Source: Branchiostoma floridae (Eukaryota; Chordata; Leptocardii; Amphioxiformes; Branchiostomatidae). Taken from it: DNA of 64,000 bases. Positions 20,601 through 33,329 of this stretch are shown piece after piece. The stretch spans positions 2,846,781 to 2,910,780 of the forward strand of contig NC_049984.1 in assembly GCF_000003815.2 (NCBI RefSeq). Reading direction: 5' to 3'. The notes under the pieces are model-generated. The model had not been told where the DNA came from. It worked only from the letters and a program-made list of their open reading frames with translations, and did no database searches. Both the position numbers and the translations under genes were made by a program. The first letter of the stretch is position 1. Each line of letters opens with the position of its first letter.

Positions 20601-20934
20601 GGGGTTTGGAGCCACAGGACCGGCTAAAAGCCTGCCCTTCCTTTCCACAAGTTCAATGTCACGGTTACCCTCCCGGTGACTCTTCGACGTACCTGACAAT
20701 GTGCAACACATGTCCAAAATTTCAAGGCTGCCTGTCAGACTTGCATTCCTCCACTAGAAAATTGAGAAAAACAAGTGCAATGGTATATGCCAGAACCAAG
20801 TTATCTACTAGACTGAAACAAGGTTCTTAGAAACAAAATACATATTAATGAAACCAAGCAGTCAACATCTTATTTCTCAGAAACTGTTCAAATACATTAT
20901 CAAATTAAGTACCCATCATTCCACTTTTGCTGCA

Positions 20935-22315
20935 ACAAAAGACACGATTTCTTTCCTCATATAACTTTTTCACCAATTCCATGCATGATAGACCTTGATA
21001 CAAACTAGTGGTAGGCCAATTTAAAACATAATTCAAGACAACATGTTGTTCCTCGCACAAGTGCTTTGTGCCTGGACCCTTACACAAATACGATATACCT
21101 GTCCTAAGTTTAGAAACCATGATAACTTCTTCATACAACTTCTTTGCCAATTCACATGTATGATAAACCTTGATACCAACTATAGTGGTGACCAATCTAA
21201 ACTTAATTCAAGACAACGTGCTGTTCCTAGCACAAGTGCTTCGTGCCAAGACCCTTACACAAATACGATATACCTGTCCTAAGTTTAGAAACTGTGATAA
21301 CTTCTTCTTGGCCTATTCCATGTATGATAAACCTTGATACCAACTAGTTCTAACCAATTGAAAACTTGATTCAAGACAACGTGTTGTTCCTCACACAAGT
21401 GCTTCGTGCCAAGATCCTTACACAAAATTTAATACGATATACCTGTCCTAAGTTTAGAAACTGTGATAGCTTCTTCACATAACTTCTTTGCCTTGTATGA
21501 TAAACCTTGATACCTACTAGTGGTGGCCGATTTAAAACTTAATTCAAGACAGTGTGTTGTTCCTACCACGAGTGCTTCGTGCCAAGGCCCTTACACAAAT
21601 ACGGTGTACCTGTCCTAAGTTTAGAAACCATGATAACTTCTTCATACAACTTCTTTGCCAATTCACATGTATGATAAACCTTGATACCAACTATAGTGGT
21701 GACCAATCTAAACTTAATTCAAGACAACGTGCTGTTCCTAGCACAAGTGCTTCGTGCCAAGACCCTTACACAAATACGATATACCTGTCCTAAGTTTAGA
21801 AACTGTGATAACTTCTTCTTGGCCTATTCCATGTATGATAAACGTTGATACCAACTAGTTCTAACCAATTGAAAACTTGATTCAAGACAACGTGTGTTCC
21901 TCACACAAGTGCTTCGTGCCAAGACCCTTACACAAATACGATATACCTGTCCTAAGTTTAGAAACTGTGATAACTTCTTCTTGGCCTATTCCATGTATGA
22001 TAAACCTTGATACCAACTAGTTCTAACCAATTGAAAACTTGATTAAAGACAACGTGTTGTTCCTCACACAAGTGCTTCGTGCCAAGATCCTTACACAAAA
22101 TTTAATAAGATATACCTGTCCTAAGTTTAGAAACTGTGATAGCTTCTTCACATAACTTCTTTGCCTTGTATGATAAACCTTGATACCTACTAGTGGTGGC
22201 CGATTTAAAACTTAATTCAAGACAGTGTGTTGTTCCTACCACAAGTGCTTGGTGCCAAGACCCTTACACAAATACGATATACCTGTCCTAAGTTTAGAAA
22301 CTGTGATAACTTTGG
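20935..22315. repeat. Satellite array of 161-178 bp monomers with higher-order structure
   Basis: Monomers with TGTTCCT...CACAAGTGCTT, ACACAAATACGATATACCTG and TCCTAAGTTTAGAAAC begin near 21042, 21220, 21381, 21554, 21730, 21891, 22054 and 22227, after a partial one from about 20935. Three types alternate in the order D-B-C-D-B-C-C-D. The same B monomer recurs at a 511 bp distance (21220 and 21731), and D and C types recur at 673 bp where an extra C was added. Short ORFs inside it are by-products. Confidence 0.9.
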
Positions 22316-22689
22316 TGAGAGTCAGACAGTCCCTCGGGGAGAGGGAAGGACAGGTCTGGGGCTTAATTGTGCCAGGCTCCAGAAATCTGCCCTCCTCTGA
22401 GGCACTGATGAGACGAAAAATAAACTAACGATGTGAGTCTTTTTATCTCTATCTTGTACTAACTACTACAGTATACTGCAGCCACTCCTTAACTATCCTG
22501 ATAAGGAACTCCTGCTGTGAATGGTAGTTAACAGTAGAAAGGACTCTTTCACAAGTCTGCTTTGTTTCTTTTCTTTTTCAGTATTATTCGGGAACTTCAT
22601 TCCTTGCCTCCAGTCTGCCTTTTCTTCAATACTATCTTTATCATCTTCTTCTACTTTCTAGATGTCTTTACTTTTGATGATGCAGATTC

Positions 22690-22945
22690 TGTTTTTCATT
22701 TTCCCATTTACAAAAAAAGTTCTATTAAAAAAGTTCCATTTTCATTTGTCGACGACAGCTTTTCCACCTAAAATGGTATCTTCAATAGATATAAACTTTG
22801 CTTTTCATTTGCCCATCGAAGACAGCTTTTCCACCTGAAATCTTCACAAGACAGACTTGAAACCAACCGGGAACTTCTGTTTTTCATTCGTCTGTTTCAA
22901 AAAGTACCATTTTCATTTGTCGAAGACTGCTCTTCCACCTCGCCT
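22690..22945. repeat. Degenerate tandem repeat, three partial units
   Basis: TTTTTCATTT.. and CGA(C/A)GAC(A/T)GCTTTTCCACCT recur at about 22750, 22818 and 22922, with CCATTTTCATTTGTCG in two of the units. Confidence 0.6.
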
Positions 22946-23387
22946 GTCAAAGTTTGGGAGCGACCAACCTGTGCCCGCCCCTGTACCCAGTCTATCACCA
23001 GTTTTACCTGTAAAAATCAGATTACTGGACCCCTCCATCCCTGGGGATGCCGGCTCTATCCAGCCACCCTTACCGGAATTTGCGAACGTTCAGTTCTGAT
23101 TAGCGCTAAAAGGTTGTCATAGGCGACCGCAGCACCGTGCCGCCGCGACAGGCTCTGGTGCCACTTCCTGCATTAAGGGTGTAACCGCAGGGTCAGCGCA
23201 GTTTGTTGCTGCACCTTGTGGCTACTTATCTCTCCACAAGCCATCTCTGGGGTCTGGCTGGGTGCCAGCGGTCCGTCCACCTGTCTCCTGGGCTGGTGTT
23301 CCTGCCTTCCTGAGACTCCACATAGCAGGGCAGATGCGTTGGTTTGGCGCTGTTTCTGCTGTTTTGTAGGTGTCATTGATGTCTAGG

Positions 23388-23705
23388 TGGTACCATGGTC
23401 TAGTGATTAGGGTTGCTGGCTTAGAAGCTAAAAGTTCTGAGTTCGAATCAGGCCCTAGCTCATGGAAAATGCACCTACTGGTTAGGGTTGTTGGCTTCGA
23501 ATCCCTTGCCCTTGGAAAACGCACTTAATACCTACTTGCTGGAGTGCCTGCCTTTCTCTTCACATAGAGGGGGAGAGGCTTCGCTTTGGTGCTGTTTCTG
23601 CTGTTTTGCAGGTGTCATTAATGACAGTCAAAGCAGTGTTGTGGTTAGGGATGCTGAAGGTTCGAATCCCCATGAAATTTCAAAGTTTCAGCCCTTGGAA
23701 AAGGT
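23388..23705 (+). mobile_element. Cluster of tRNA-like SINE heads, plus strand
   Basis: The best head is at 23393-23456: GGTCTAGTGATTAGGG (A-box-like) and GAGTTCGAATCAGG (B-box-like). Degenerate heads follow near 23474-23510 (GGTTAGGG...CGAATCCC) and 23630-23667 (GTGGTTAGGG...GGTTCGAATCC). The text CTGTTTCTGCTGTTTTG(T/C)AGG before them is duplicated (about 23349, 23596), so the unit was tandemly copied. Confidence 0.6.
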
Positions 23706-24175
23706 AGTTAGGAGGAGATGAGTACCTAGCCCATGTTTGAGGAACACCAAGCATATATAAGAGCCTACCACACTTGTTGAAAACAGTAGGTCTAAAGCAT
23801 TTTTTACCTACTGTATAAAACTTGTGTGGCATGCCTAAATGCGGGAAGGCAGAAGAAACAAACAAACACATGTCCTAAACTGTAAGTCTTAAAAGAACTG
23901 TCTTACGGCAAGGTGAGGATTTAGCGAATCCAGAATAAGTTTGGATTAAGACATCAGATCCTACATTTCAGGCAAGAATAGGTTGATCAGCTGGGATTGG
24001 TGTTATCTGCAAATTTTCTATTAGACAACATCCTTTCTGTCACATTCCATTACAGGCAAACCAAGGCAGGTTCTCTCATCTTTTTACCCTACCACAGGCA
24101 AACCATGACTCGTTTGGAGTAAAAAGAAAACGCTTTTGCAAATTCAGCTTGCATCTTTTAAAGACAGCAACAGGT
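23706..24175. other. Gene-free spacer
   Basis: CAGGCAAACCA-like text occurs twice (about 24053 and 24096). No other structure is visible. Confidence 0.4.
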
Positions 24176-24955
24176 TGAGCCGGAATCAGTGCCGTTTGCC
24201 TGGTAACACACGAGGCAGCTTCTCTCAGCTCTTTACCCTGACACAGAGGAGAGGTCCCGGCCTGCCGCTCACACCCAGCCATGGTGGAGCCAGCCAGACT
24301 GGGGGGGCACAGGAACCTGTTACCTCTAATTGCCGCGAGGCAACAACAAAATAAACCACTTCTGAAGACGAACATCGTGTTGCTAACAGCTACAACACTG
24401 TCTCTGCTGCAAGGTTGTGTTTAAGATGGAAGTTTTCTACAATTCTCTGCACTTTCTTTCAAGCTAAAAACACACCTTCCACGACAAACATGTAGAATTG
24501 TACACAGCACATAAACTAAGAAAACTAAGAAAAAGAGTGCAAGATTTGGGATTAACCAGCATTGGAGGCAGCAGTATGCTTTGGCTAGTTTCCAAGCAGA
24601 AGTAGGGTGGCAAGATAGCATGCTTTCCTAACTGCTTGTGCCAACTGCCTACATTTTAAAGTGATTGGAGATCTTGTGAATGAAAGAATGAATGAGGGAA
24701 GGAAGGAATTTTGCCTTTTAACAAAAATTTCTGGGCCAGTTACAGTGTAGTACACTGTACTTGTCACAACCTGAATATAGTTACTTAAAGTTACCTGTAG
24801 TACCTATTTCTGGTAGCGGTTTTCCGACAGGTTTCTCTCAACATGTCTTTACTCTGACACACAGAACAGGTCCTACCCTGCTGCTAACACCCAGCCAGGT
24901 CGGAGCCAGGGAGACTGGGGCGAGGCAGGAACCTGTTCGCTCTAATTGGTGGCCG
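24176..24955. repeat. Diverged direct duplication about 625 bp apart
   Basis: 24176-24340 and 24800-24955 align: TTTAC(C/T)CTGACACA, CAGGTCC-like, CTCACACCCAGCCA / CTAACACCCAGCCA, GGAGCCAG..AGACTGGGG and AGGAACCTGTT..CTCTAATTG. The plus-strand frame is similar in both but short and without motif. Sequence in between is unremarkable. Confidence 0.65.
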
Positions 24956-25079
24956 TGTGCGGGGAGGTTTCACCTGCTGCGGTTTTACAGACCAATTTAC
25001 CGACCACTTCCTGCGGCCTGACAACAGACGAGAGCCAGGGAGCCGTGTTTTGAATTGAAACAAACAAGCGCTTTCTCTC

Positions 25080-25375
25080 TGTCCCCCTTTTTCGTTGGTG
25101 ATTGGTTCCAGTGTTGTGCTGTTCCCTAATCACCTGTTTTTCACTGGGAAGTTTTTGACAGTCTGGTTGAACTTGAACCCTTTTTGTGTCCCAAAAAGCA
25201 AATTTCAGATGGGTTGAACCGTTTTTCTGTCCCCAACAAGAAAATTTCTGTCCCGAGATAGAATAATGGGTTCTGGAGGGCCCTAATTTTAGATACAGCA
25301 ATTCAAGTTGGCATTGCTTTGGTTCCAGTGTCGTGATGTTCCCTAATCACCTATTTTTCACCGGGAAGTAGAAAT
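25080..25375. repeat. Small direct duplication
   Basis: TTGGTTCCAGTGT.GTG.TGTTCCCTAATCACCT at about 25104-25137 recurs at about 25319-25352. CCCAAAAAGCAAATTTC and related TTTCTGTCCC words near 25190-25260 recur at 26365-26395 and 33160-33185. Confidence 0.6.
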
Positions 25376-25691
25376 TGGGCAGCAGGTAATGAAGGCTTGG
25401 ACCTGCTGGGTCCTGCTTCGGTAGATGACCGCAAATCTTTCTGAAGCACTATAGATAGAGGGCCTGCATGGCAGGCAGTGTACCATATCTTTAATTTCCT
25501 GTAATTCATAACTGAAACCCGTCCTATGCGCGTAATTCGTATCGAGGTGACTAAATTTTGTATAGTTGTCTTCCTTCATTTTAGAGTGATATGTAGGGGT
25601 TCTTTGGAATTTAGAGTAAAATTTAGCATTGTTGGGACCCCCTATGCAGACCCTCACTATTAGGTTCACATACTTGCCGTTGATAACTGGC

Positions 25692-25762
25692 CAGTATTAC
25701 TTATAATTAGGGCTGGTATTATTTATAATTAGGGCTGGTATTATTTATAATTAGGGCTGGGT
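25692..25762. repeat. Minisatellite, 23 bp unit, three copies
   Basis: TATTTATAATTAGGGCTGG is repeated three times with at most one or two changes. Confidence 0.85.
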
Positions 25763-25902
25763 GTGCGACTGCAGCCGTCGACAGGGGGGTATAATCAGGC
25801 TGATCATGATTGAAATGAGAAAGTTATGAATGGACAGGAAGTGGGGAACACTTGAAGGAAGTATACAGGTGGCGGACAGGCCAGGGTGGTGTATGGTGCA
25901 TT

Positions 25903-26104
25903 TACTCTCCAAGTAGAGGTTAGGCTCTGTCTGTTTTTTTAAGTCGTTTTTATTGGGCTTTCTATTTTGTCATTTTGCTTGAAGTACGCCAGCCAAACGT
26001 TAGGTTTTGACACAGCAAGATAAAATAAAAAATAGAAATCCCGATAAAAACGACTTAAAAAAACATTCAAAAACAGCCGGAGCCTAACCTCTGCTTGGAG
26101 AGTA
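25903..26104. mobile_element. MITE, TACTCTCCAAGCAGAGG termini
   Basis: Left TACTCTCCAAGTAGAGGTTA pairs with right TAACCTCTGCTTGGAGAGTA. Inner arms TTTTTATTGGGCTTTCTATT / AATAGAAATCCCGATAAAA also pair. 202 bp. A relative with the same TTGGGCTTTCTATTTTGT text is at 62839-63007. Confidence 0.85.
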
Positions 26105-27160
26105 TGACTTTGACATTATGGTTGACAGTATAGTTCATTCAAGGCAGGGCTGTCTCCAGATCAATTCTTTTTCCATCCCACTCATTATTTTCTTTTTTTT
26201 CCACCTTTATTCATCCTTCATACATCTTTGGCCTAAGCCATTTTTCAAGACTTGATGGGTGGAGGAGGGTCCACTTTGTAATCTCTGTTGTTAAATCTGT
26301 CATTTTAAGTTTATGAAATACATTTTCGTCAGTTTCTATTTTGGATGGAAGGGTGGAGTTTTTTCTGTCCCCAAAAAGCAATTTCCGTCCCAGGATGGAA
26401 TGACAGTTCCTGATTTGAGATCAACAATTTCGGCATTGTATGATTATGCAAATAAACTACATTTGCACCATAATTGTTGACAAATTAGGCTTCTTTCTCT
26501 ATATCCATGTATACCTCTTTGTTTTAAGTGCAGGATTTGATGGGAATCTTTCCAGTTTAGGTTTGATTTCAGTGTCACATTAGATTTCTTCCAAGGAACG
26601 TCAGTGCAAAAATAATGACTGAAAGTGCAGCAGCAAACAGGGAACCTGAAGAAAACGATCTTTTGTTTTAATGAAAAATGGTCCAGGGAATCCTTGAACC
26701 AAGTATGGTGTTCAAGATCTCTGACAATAGACACCCAGAGACAACTGCAGTGAACTGAATGTCATACACCCTATGCCTCTGTCGGAACTCCAAAACAGAG
26801 ATTATCTGTAATCATGTTCACTTAAGTGCACATGCCATAACAGGTCCGCTGGCACAGAAATGTCGCCGCCACACAAAAGTCGACCTGCCGTGCGCAGGAA
26901 ACAAGAACAAGTGTCGCCTTGTGTTCTCCTCGCCATATCTCAACCCACTTCCCAATAACCGCCACTTGGACAGGTTTCAATTTGCCGGACAAAAAGGCCC
27001 GTCATTATCCGAACAAGGACGTCAAAGAACGACAGAGGATTCCCAGGATTGAAATGCAAACTCGCGGATGCGGAACCGACTCCCGACAAAGGGATGCCCA
27101 CTTTTCGGGTAACGTGATTGGTCACTCCTTTTTATCGTCCCAGCGGGAGGAAGGACGGGG
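26105..27160. other. Gene-free stretch
   Basis: ORFs near 26444-27125 lack motifs. The text near 26140-26410 belongs to a diffuse interspersed repeat (TTTCTGTCCC..AAAAGCAA). Around 26830-27060 CpG-containing, TE-free text is seen without identifiable function. Confidence 0.4.
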
Positions 27161-27161
27161 C

Positions 27162-27740
27162 TTTCATCCGGACGTGTTGTGGTCCGGAGACAAACGGCAG
27201 CGTTATTGGATGAAAGGGGGACAAGGTCCTGCGGCTGCAGGTGTCCTGCGGGACCTGTTGTGCAGAGGAAACAAGCCAGAAATGTTGATACAAACAAGTC
27301 TCCACAAGAACTCTGGGCAGACTGTAAAGATTTTGCCGAAGTAGGGCGGACATTTCATCAAAGGGTGTGGTCAATAGATTGGTCCGTTCGTTGCAAATGG
27401 TAACAAAACCTCTGGTTAACCGTTCCTCTGGTCGATTTCTACCATCTTGCCAGCAACTGGTATACTAGTAGAATAGCCAGGTATATACTGAGATACAGAC
27501 CAAATCTGTCAAAGAAGATCTCTGTCCACTTGTATAACGATATCAGAGTTTTCATTATAATTTTCGTTTGCTTTCATCTGGTCCGGAGACAAACGGCAGC
27601 GTTATTGGATGAAAGGGGGACAAGGTCCTAATCCTATGGCTGCAGGTGTCCTGTGGGACCTGTTGTGCAGAGGAAACAAGCCAGAAATGCTGATATAGAC
27701 AAGTCTCTACAAGACCTTACTGGGCGGGACTGTTGTAAGG
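27162..27740. repeat. Recent local duplication of about 160 bp
   Basis: 27179-27330 and 27580-27740 share long near-identical runs such as GGTCCGGAGACAAACGGCAG and CAGAGGAAACAAGCCAGAAA. Differences include a small insertion AATCCTAT in the second copy and the extra CCGGACGTGTTG before the first. Spacing is about 400 bp. No coding motif. Confidence 0.8.
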
Positions 27741-30700
27741 GAAAAAAAGATCACAATGTCAGTGTTTTGCATTTTTCATTATCTTTGTTCTGAGCACATG
27801 AATTTCTCTCATATCACTGAATCTTAGGAGGATGAAGCCAGAGAAAAGAGCCCTTTACAATCAATATCTCCCCAGTACAGAGCTTTTAATCAATGCCTGT
27901 AAAAGGCTTGGAAGGCCCTTCTACTACAACTTAACCCCTTCCTCCAATACAGATCAAAACTAAATGAAAAGGTGTTTTTTTCCAATGTACCAAAAATCAT
28001 TAAAACTAATATGAAATGCTCAGTTAGGTAGATAAAATCTGCAACAGTTGTGCCATGGTTTCCACATGGTTGGTATTACATAATTACAGTGACCCTGAGA
28101 AGAACACTGTTGGTGAACTTGTAAACTTGAACCTGGTACAAAAACCTTTCAGAAGTAGAAGACTGGCCACCTGGACAACGATGACATTTTGTCTCGAAAA
28201 CTTCTGCGTTTCTGGATAAAAATCGTGTTTTGTTGAAGGAACAGAAGACAAGTTACCCTAAGAAAGGCAACAATTGAAGTCTAATTTTGTAAAGTTCTTT
28301 TGTTCAGCCTTTTGAGGACGTTTCTTTCTCCAAAGGACATGAAATAAACTTGACAACACAAACAATAAAAGCTACAGCAAGCTAAATCCAAGGGCTGGAG
28401 AATTGCAATGCATCACCAAGAAAAGGATACAACGTTTCTTGGTGCTAGAGTTGAGTTGATATATGGTAAAGTGTTATTGCTGATTGAAGTTTCATTTTCT
28501 AACCTTCCCCTTTTCTGAAACAGGCTTTCTGTGCTCAATGTTCGTATCACCCAGAAAAGACTTTTTGCATCCTGTTAAATTTCACAATCCTGCAATCATC
28601 AAAAAACATTCCTGACAAAGAAATAGTTCCAGGGACAGAAAAAAACCAAATTCATCCGTGCGAAGAGAAGGACCTCCAAAAACCTCAGCCTTGAAACTGA
28701 TATAGAAAAACACATAATAACTGAAGTAATTTATGTATAACTACACTGTACCACCTGCTTGGACCTTCTCAATGTCATGTACAAATTGGCTAGATCTATG
28801 GAAAAGTTTGAAGGATAATTTTAATTGGCTGTCAAGTGGTTTCCCTGATAAAAGACATTTCATGGTTTTCATAAATTTGTAATAACCGAAGCGTGACGTG
28901 CTAAGGTTGTGTGCTGATTGACACAAAGCTGGAAGCTTGCAATGACCTTCGAAGGTTTGTTTCCTGCATGCTTTTGTTGTTGCCAATGTTAAGTGGTGGC
29001 ATAGGTCGGATAACATGAACAAGAAACAAGACAAACTTTGTCAAAGTTGTCAAAACTTCTTGAAGACAAAATGAGAAAGGAAATTTCAGAATATCGTAAA
29101 TGTAGAAGGGAACGACTGACATTTTCCAAACTTGAAGTAAAAACACACAGGTGTACAAAATCCAAGCAGATGTTCTATCAAATTACTTGTCCTCTTCCAA
29201 TATTTCCCTGTCTACAAGGTTTTATTAAATATGCCGATTTTGCTAATAAATCTCATTTTAAGGAGCCTCAAGATTCAAATTCATTGCTTATGTTCTTTTA
29301 TTAAAGATTGCTTGAATATCCTAGTGTTAAACTTGAATCTAGGACATAGGATAGGAGTTTTCTTTTGAAATTATTTTCGGAAGGAAACTTAAATCTGCCA
29401 ATTCATTAAGAACAAGAGTGGATGTCCTGAAGATAAGATCAGTGTTGAGACAAGTAACAAGGCTGGAAGAAAGGGGATTAGGTCTGAAATCAGCATTACG
29501 GTAGGGCTCGTATTCCCCTGATTAACCACATATGGCTCTTAATCCAGATCATTCACTGGGAATAATCCCCAAGTAAGGCAGCGTGGAAATGGCATTTGGA
29601 GGGCTTCTGTTTCTATAAACAAGCTCAGTAGAACTAAAAGGAATTTCAACTACAAGAAATTTCCTCTACAATCCTAAAAGTGTTCCTTCTACAGACTGCA
29701 CACTCAGGGATTTTGAGGGCAGAACCTTCCTATCTCTTTCCAGTTAATTTGGACAAAGTATTGGGTTTTCTTAGCTAGAAGAGGTGCAATGCGGCCTTGG
29801 TGGAAAAGGCTATCTTTCTACGGACGTTTCCAAATCTCTTCATTGTATAAGTTTGCTGTTATTTTGAGCTATTGTAAGTCCATCTTAAAGTCAGAGTCAG
29901 GCACTGCAGAGTAATAATACATGATAGCTTGAACAGCTTGCAAAGTTACACAAGTTCCCATGGTGGACAATACCTGACTAAGGTTCGATAGAGGCAATAC
30001 TGCACAACAGAAGTTCTCTCCTTGTAAAAATGAATAGGAAGAAGAATGGTCAGGAGTAAGATATCACTGATCATCTAAAATAGTTTTCCTGATTTATATT
30101 TGAAACTTAGCATCAAAATTTACTAAGTAAGGCACATTGGCAGCCTCATGTATCAGCACTTGTCATCTGTCTTGCAAGGGGCTTTCATCAATTGATAAAA
30201 GGAAAAAGCTGCTTGGTCTGTGGGTAGGATATAGAAAGGATGAGGACCAATAATGGAGAAAAACCACCGCGACAGCTCATTAATCCATCAAATCAACAAA
30301 GAACAAATTGGATCTTACATTCGGGGACCCCCAACTTTGCTCAAACATCTCGAAACCTCAGGATTTCGCCAGGAAATTAAAAGACTAGGGTGGGATGGAC
30401 GGATTAGCACAATTTGTTGTTGATCTTGATACGGTTCCAGTACAGATCAGGGCACTAATCAGCCTCTTCCCACTTGTTTGAGCCACTTATGGGCAGGGAA
30501 GAGGAGGGAAAACAGCTGGGGTGGATTATGGTGAAAGGTAGTCCTGGGTACATTTGTAAAGTGTCTCATTACAAAAGTACAAAATCTAAGGGTTATAGAA
30601 ACTTGATTTTATGTGTGATGACCTCACACACGATCCTTATTAATTGCTTTGTTTTATCCAACAGAGTGATTATTCTTGGAATGGAATGAAAAGAGATTAG

Positions 30701-31730
30701 TCTTAATTAACGATAATTAACCATGCTATGTACATGTAGAAGTGTTTTGTGAATTGTGTTGTGATTCACATTGATTTTGTACAATTGGTATCAAAACATT
30801 TATTGAACACTAAAATCCAACACCAAGAAAGCACCATCAGTCTTTGAACATGGCATAAAATGTCCAATTACAAATGGATTTAGATCTGATTTGATTTTTC
30901 ACGATTTGGCTTCTGATGCCACCCGTAGACTCACATTATTGTGCCTAACCTGAACATGCAGGAAAAAAGTCTCATTCCACATCAATGAAGGTTTCACAGG
31001 TAATGAGATACATGTTCCTCTGTGTTTTGGCTTAAAACCTGGTAAACTCCTGGACCTGTTCCTGTTTAGTCAGATGTCTGAAACATCCGACCCTTTCCAA
31101 ACTTTACCCAGTTGCTTGTCAATGACTAACTGTGACTTTGTCCTACAAATGATGAAACCTGGGCAACCTTACACAACCTCCTTTGGGTCAGGTTGGGTGA
31201 GAAATCCAAGACTCTGAAGAACAGTCTTAGACCCAAGGAAAACACTTGTTCCTTCCTTGAGCTGCCTTTCTGGTGCAGTCTGACTGCTGAGTCAATATTG
31301 TTGTCAGGAACCTGCTGGGGGCCAAACTAAAAGGGTCTTCGGCATGTGTTACTGATAAGTCTGGTCCTCCAGAGACCAGAGGACTGGGTGTGCTCATGAG
31401 GTAGCCTCTACCAGGCTCCACAGGTCGCTGGAAAAATAGTAAAAATTGGCCAAATAAGACAGAAAACACGCCAGAGGAGTACAATTTGCAACCAGGCTGG
31501 CCAACACTTCTAGGCTAATTATCTCCTACTATAGGCTTTTATTCCTAGCTTGGCCAAAGTCCCCTTATTTAGCCAGGTGGGAGTCTGGTATAGACTACTC
31601 AAGATCATGATGTGTTACTGATAAGTTTGGTCCTCATGACATGAGGACTGGAGTGTTCAGGTCACCTGGTGTTGATGGTGCTCCGGGATGATGAGGGGTT
31701 GGTGGGATGACTAACTGGTGGATGGAGCAA
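27741..31730. other. Long unique gene-free stretch
   Basis: Almost 4 kb with no clear transposon ends and no coding signature; ORFs are 60-97 aa and scattered. It contains a cluster of TAATCC/GGATTA words at 29475-29568 and two more at 30281 and 30401. A weak duplication (TGTTACTGATAAGT.TGGTCCTC) links about 31345 with about 31611. Confidence 0.45.
29470..29590. promoter_or_regulatory. Cluster of K50-homeodomain-like sites
   Basis: GGATTA at 29475-29480, CTGATTAACC at about 29518-29527, TAATCC at 29540-29545 and TAATCC at 29563-29568, with an E-box-like CATATG at about 29529-29534. TAATCC is the known core for Otx, Gsc and Pitx homeodomains. Function is inferred from spacing only. Confidence 0.3.
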
Positions 31731-31734
31731 GCTC

Positions 31735-31862
31735 AGGAAGGGAGGAGAGAGGAAGGATGGATGGATGTGGGTGGAGAAGGATTCAATGAGGGATGAATGG
31801 ATGGATGGATTGATGGATGAAGGATACAATGAGGGATGAATGGATGGATGGATTGATGGTTC
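31735..31862. repeat. (GGAT)n / GATGGATG repeat with a duplicated block
   Basis: GGATGGATG runs, with AATGAGGGATGAATGGATGG occurring twice (about 31785 and 31830), a duplication of about 45 bp. Confidence 0.8.
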
Positions 31863-32790
31863 TGAGTTTGGATGTTGCTGCAGCTTTTCAGAATCAGTTT
31901 GAAATATTGGTAAATGGCTGCAGTTTGTTTGTTTATTTTGATCTCCATTAGCCTAAAACTAATACAGTAGTCTATTCCCACATATGGCAGATCTGTAGCA
32001 TTGACACAAGCAGTCCTCAAACATGACCACAGATGTACCAGGGATCACCATGTGGGAAGAACCTGCTAAAACAGGACTGTCTCCTGTCTGTGTGGACCTG
32101 TTGTGTAAACGGAACCTGTTGTCTCTGGTTAAATAGACGCTTTCAAAAGTGTCAAAACTAGGAACTAGTGAAAAGCTACCAATAAAACATTCTGAAACCA
32201 GAACAACTGTCTTCTTCTTGCTCTGACTGAACCATTTGTTTGGACAGATGCTTCTAAGCTACAAAACTAACGAAACAAAGTATTTTAGAGTTCAACAATC
32301 AAATAACTGTCCAACAATTGAATCAATAAACCAAAGACATAAAGAAAAAAGAGAAGTTTTCTGAGTCTTAATTGGTCGAAAGCTAAACAGAATTCAACAG
32401 CAAGACTTACCTTTTAAAAGCACATATATTACTGACAGTTTGAATCTCTTTTTTTTCAACTTGTCAAATGCTAGAGCTGCCTTGCCTTACATTTGTACAG
32501 CCAGGTTTGGGTTTAATTAGTAAGCTATGATCACCATTTCTGCTCTCATAAATCACCATTGAAATTGTCCCAACACACAGCATGACGTCCATGTATCACT
32601 TTGGCAAGTACGTGAGAGTTCCATCTCTTGTACATCATCGTTGTGGTGATGACTTTTGGCACCTTTCTGCCTCACAACTGGGTGAGAAGTGAATTATGGA
32701 CCCACACTAATAGACTAACACCCACCAGGGGCCAGCAGAGTTTATATGGATCATTATACACTTTTTATTTCAAATTGTCTCTTCTATGAT
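31863..32790. other. Gene-free stretch
   Basis: No coding or repeat structure that I can support. Confidence 0.4.
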
Positions 32791-32799
32791 CAAGAAAGA

Positions 32800-33065
32800 A
32801 AAGATCTCTTGAGGCCACGAAATTCCATCCCAATCTCTTCACATTTACAGACGTAAAGAAAAGAACTCACATATAAAGTTCTATCTATCTATCTATCTAT
32901 AACAGAAAAAGTGGTATCCTTTTTGTCTTCTGCAGTCTCAGAAAAAGAGGTCAACCCCAATAAGTTACATTTTAGCATCAGACTTTAGACTAGAGTAGTT
33001 GCTTACTATACTAATTACTATTGTCTGTCATTTTGTCACTTGCAATAAGCTTTTGGGCATGAATC
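32800..33065 (+). repeat. Dispersed repeat, copy A (pair with 34235-34500)
   Basis: Shared words in order with copy B: TCCCAA.CT.C..CACATT, ACAGACG, the AGAAAAAG / CAAAAAAG-AGTCAA block, TTGTCACT and GCAAT(A/T)AG. It includes a (CTAT)n microsatellite at about 32880-32900. Confidence 0.5.
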
Positions 33066-33329
33066 TCCAACAAACTTGTCATCATGTGCTGTTTTTCTGA
33101 CAGGCAGCCATCCAAGTCCTGTTTGAAGCAAGAAGCTTTTGATAATCTTATTTTCCGTCCCAACAAGCAAATCTCTGGTCCCGGGAAACAGCCCTGGTAC
33201 AACAGAAGAAAGGAAAAGCATAAGACCAGCACACATCCAATATCCGCATACGTAGGTCAGCATATTTGTACATTGTTCCAAATGCGTGACCAGATCACCC
33301 ATACATAAATGTGCTGTAATCCTTTTAAT

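Noticed and set aside
22405-22430. Hammerhead-like words CTGATGAG...CGAAA
   Set aside because: Only one base separates the two core words, so stem II cannot form, and flanking stems are not evident.
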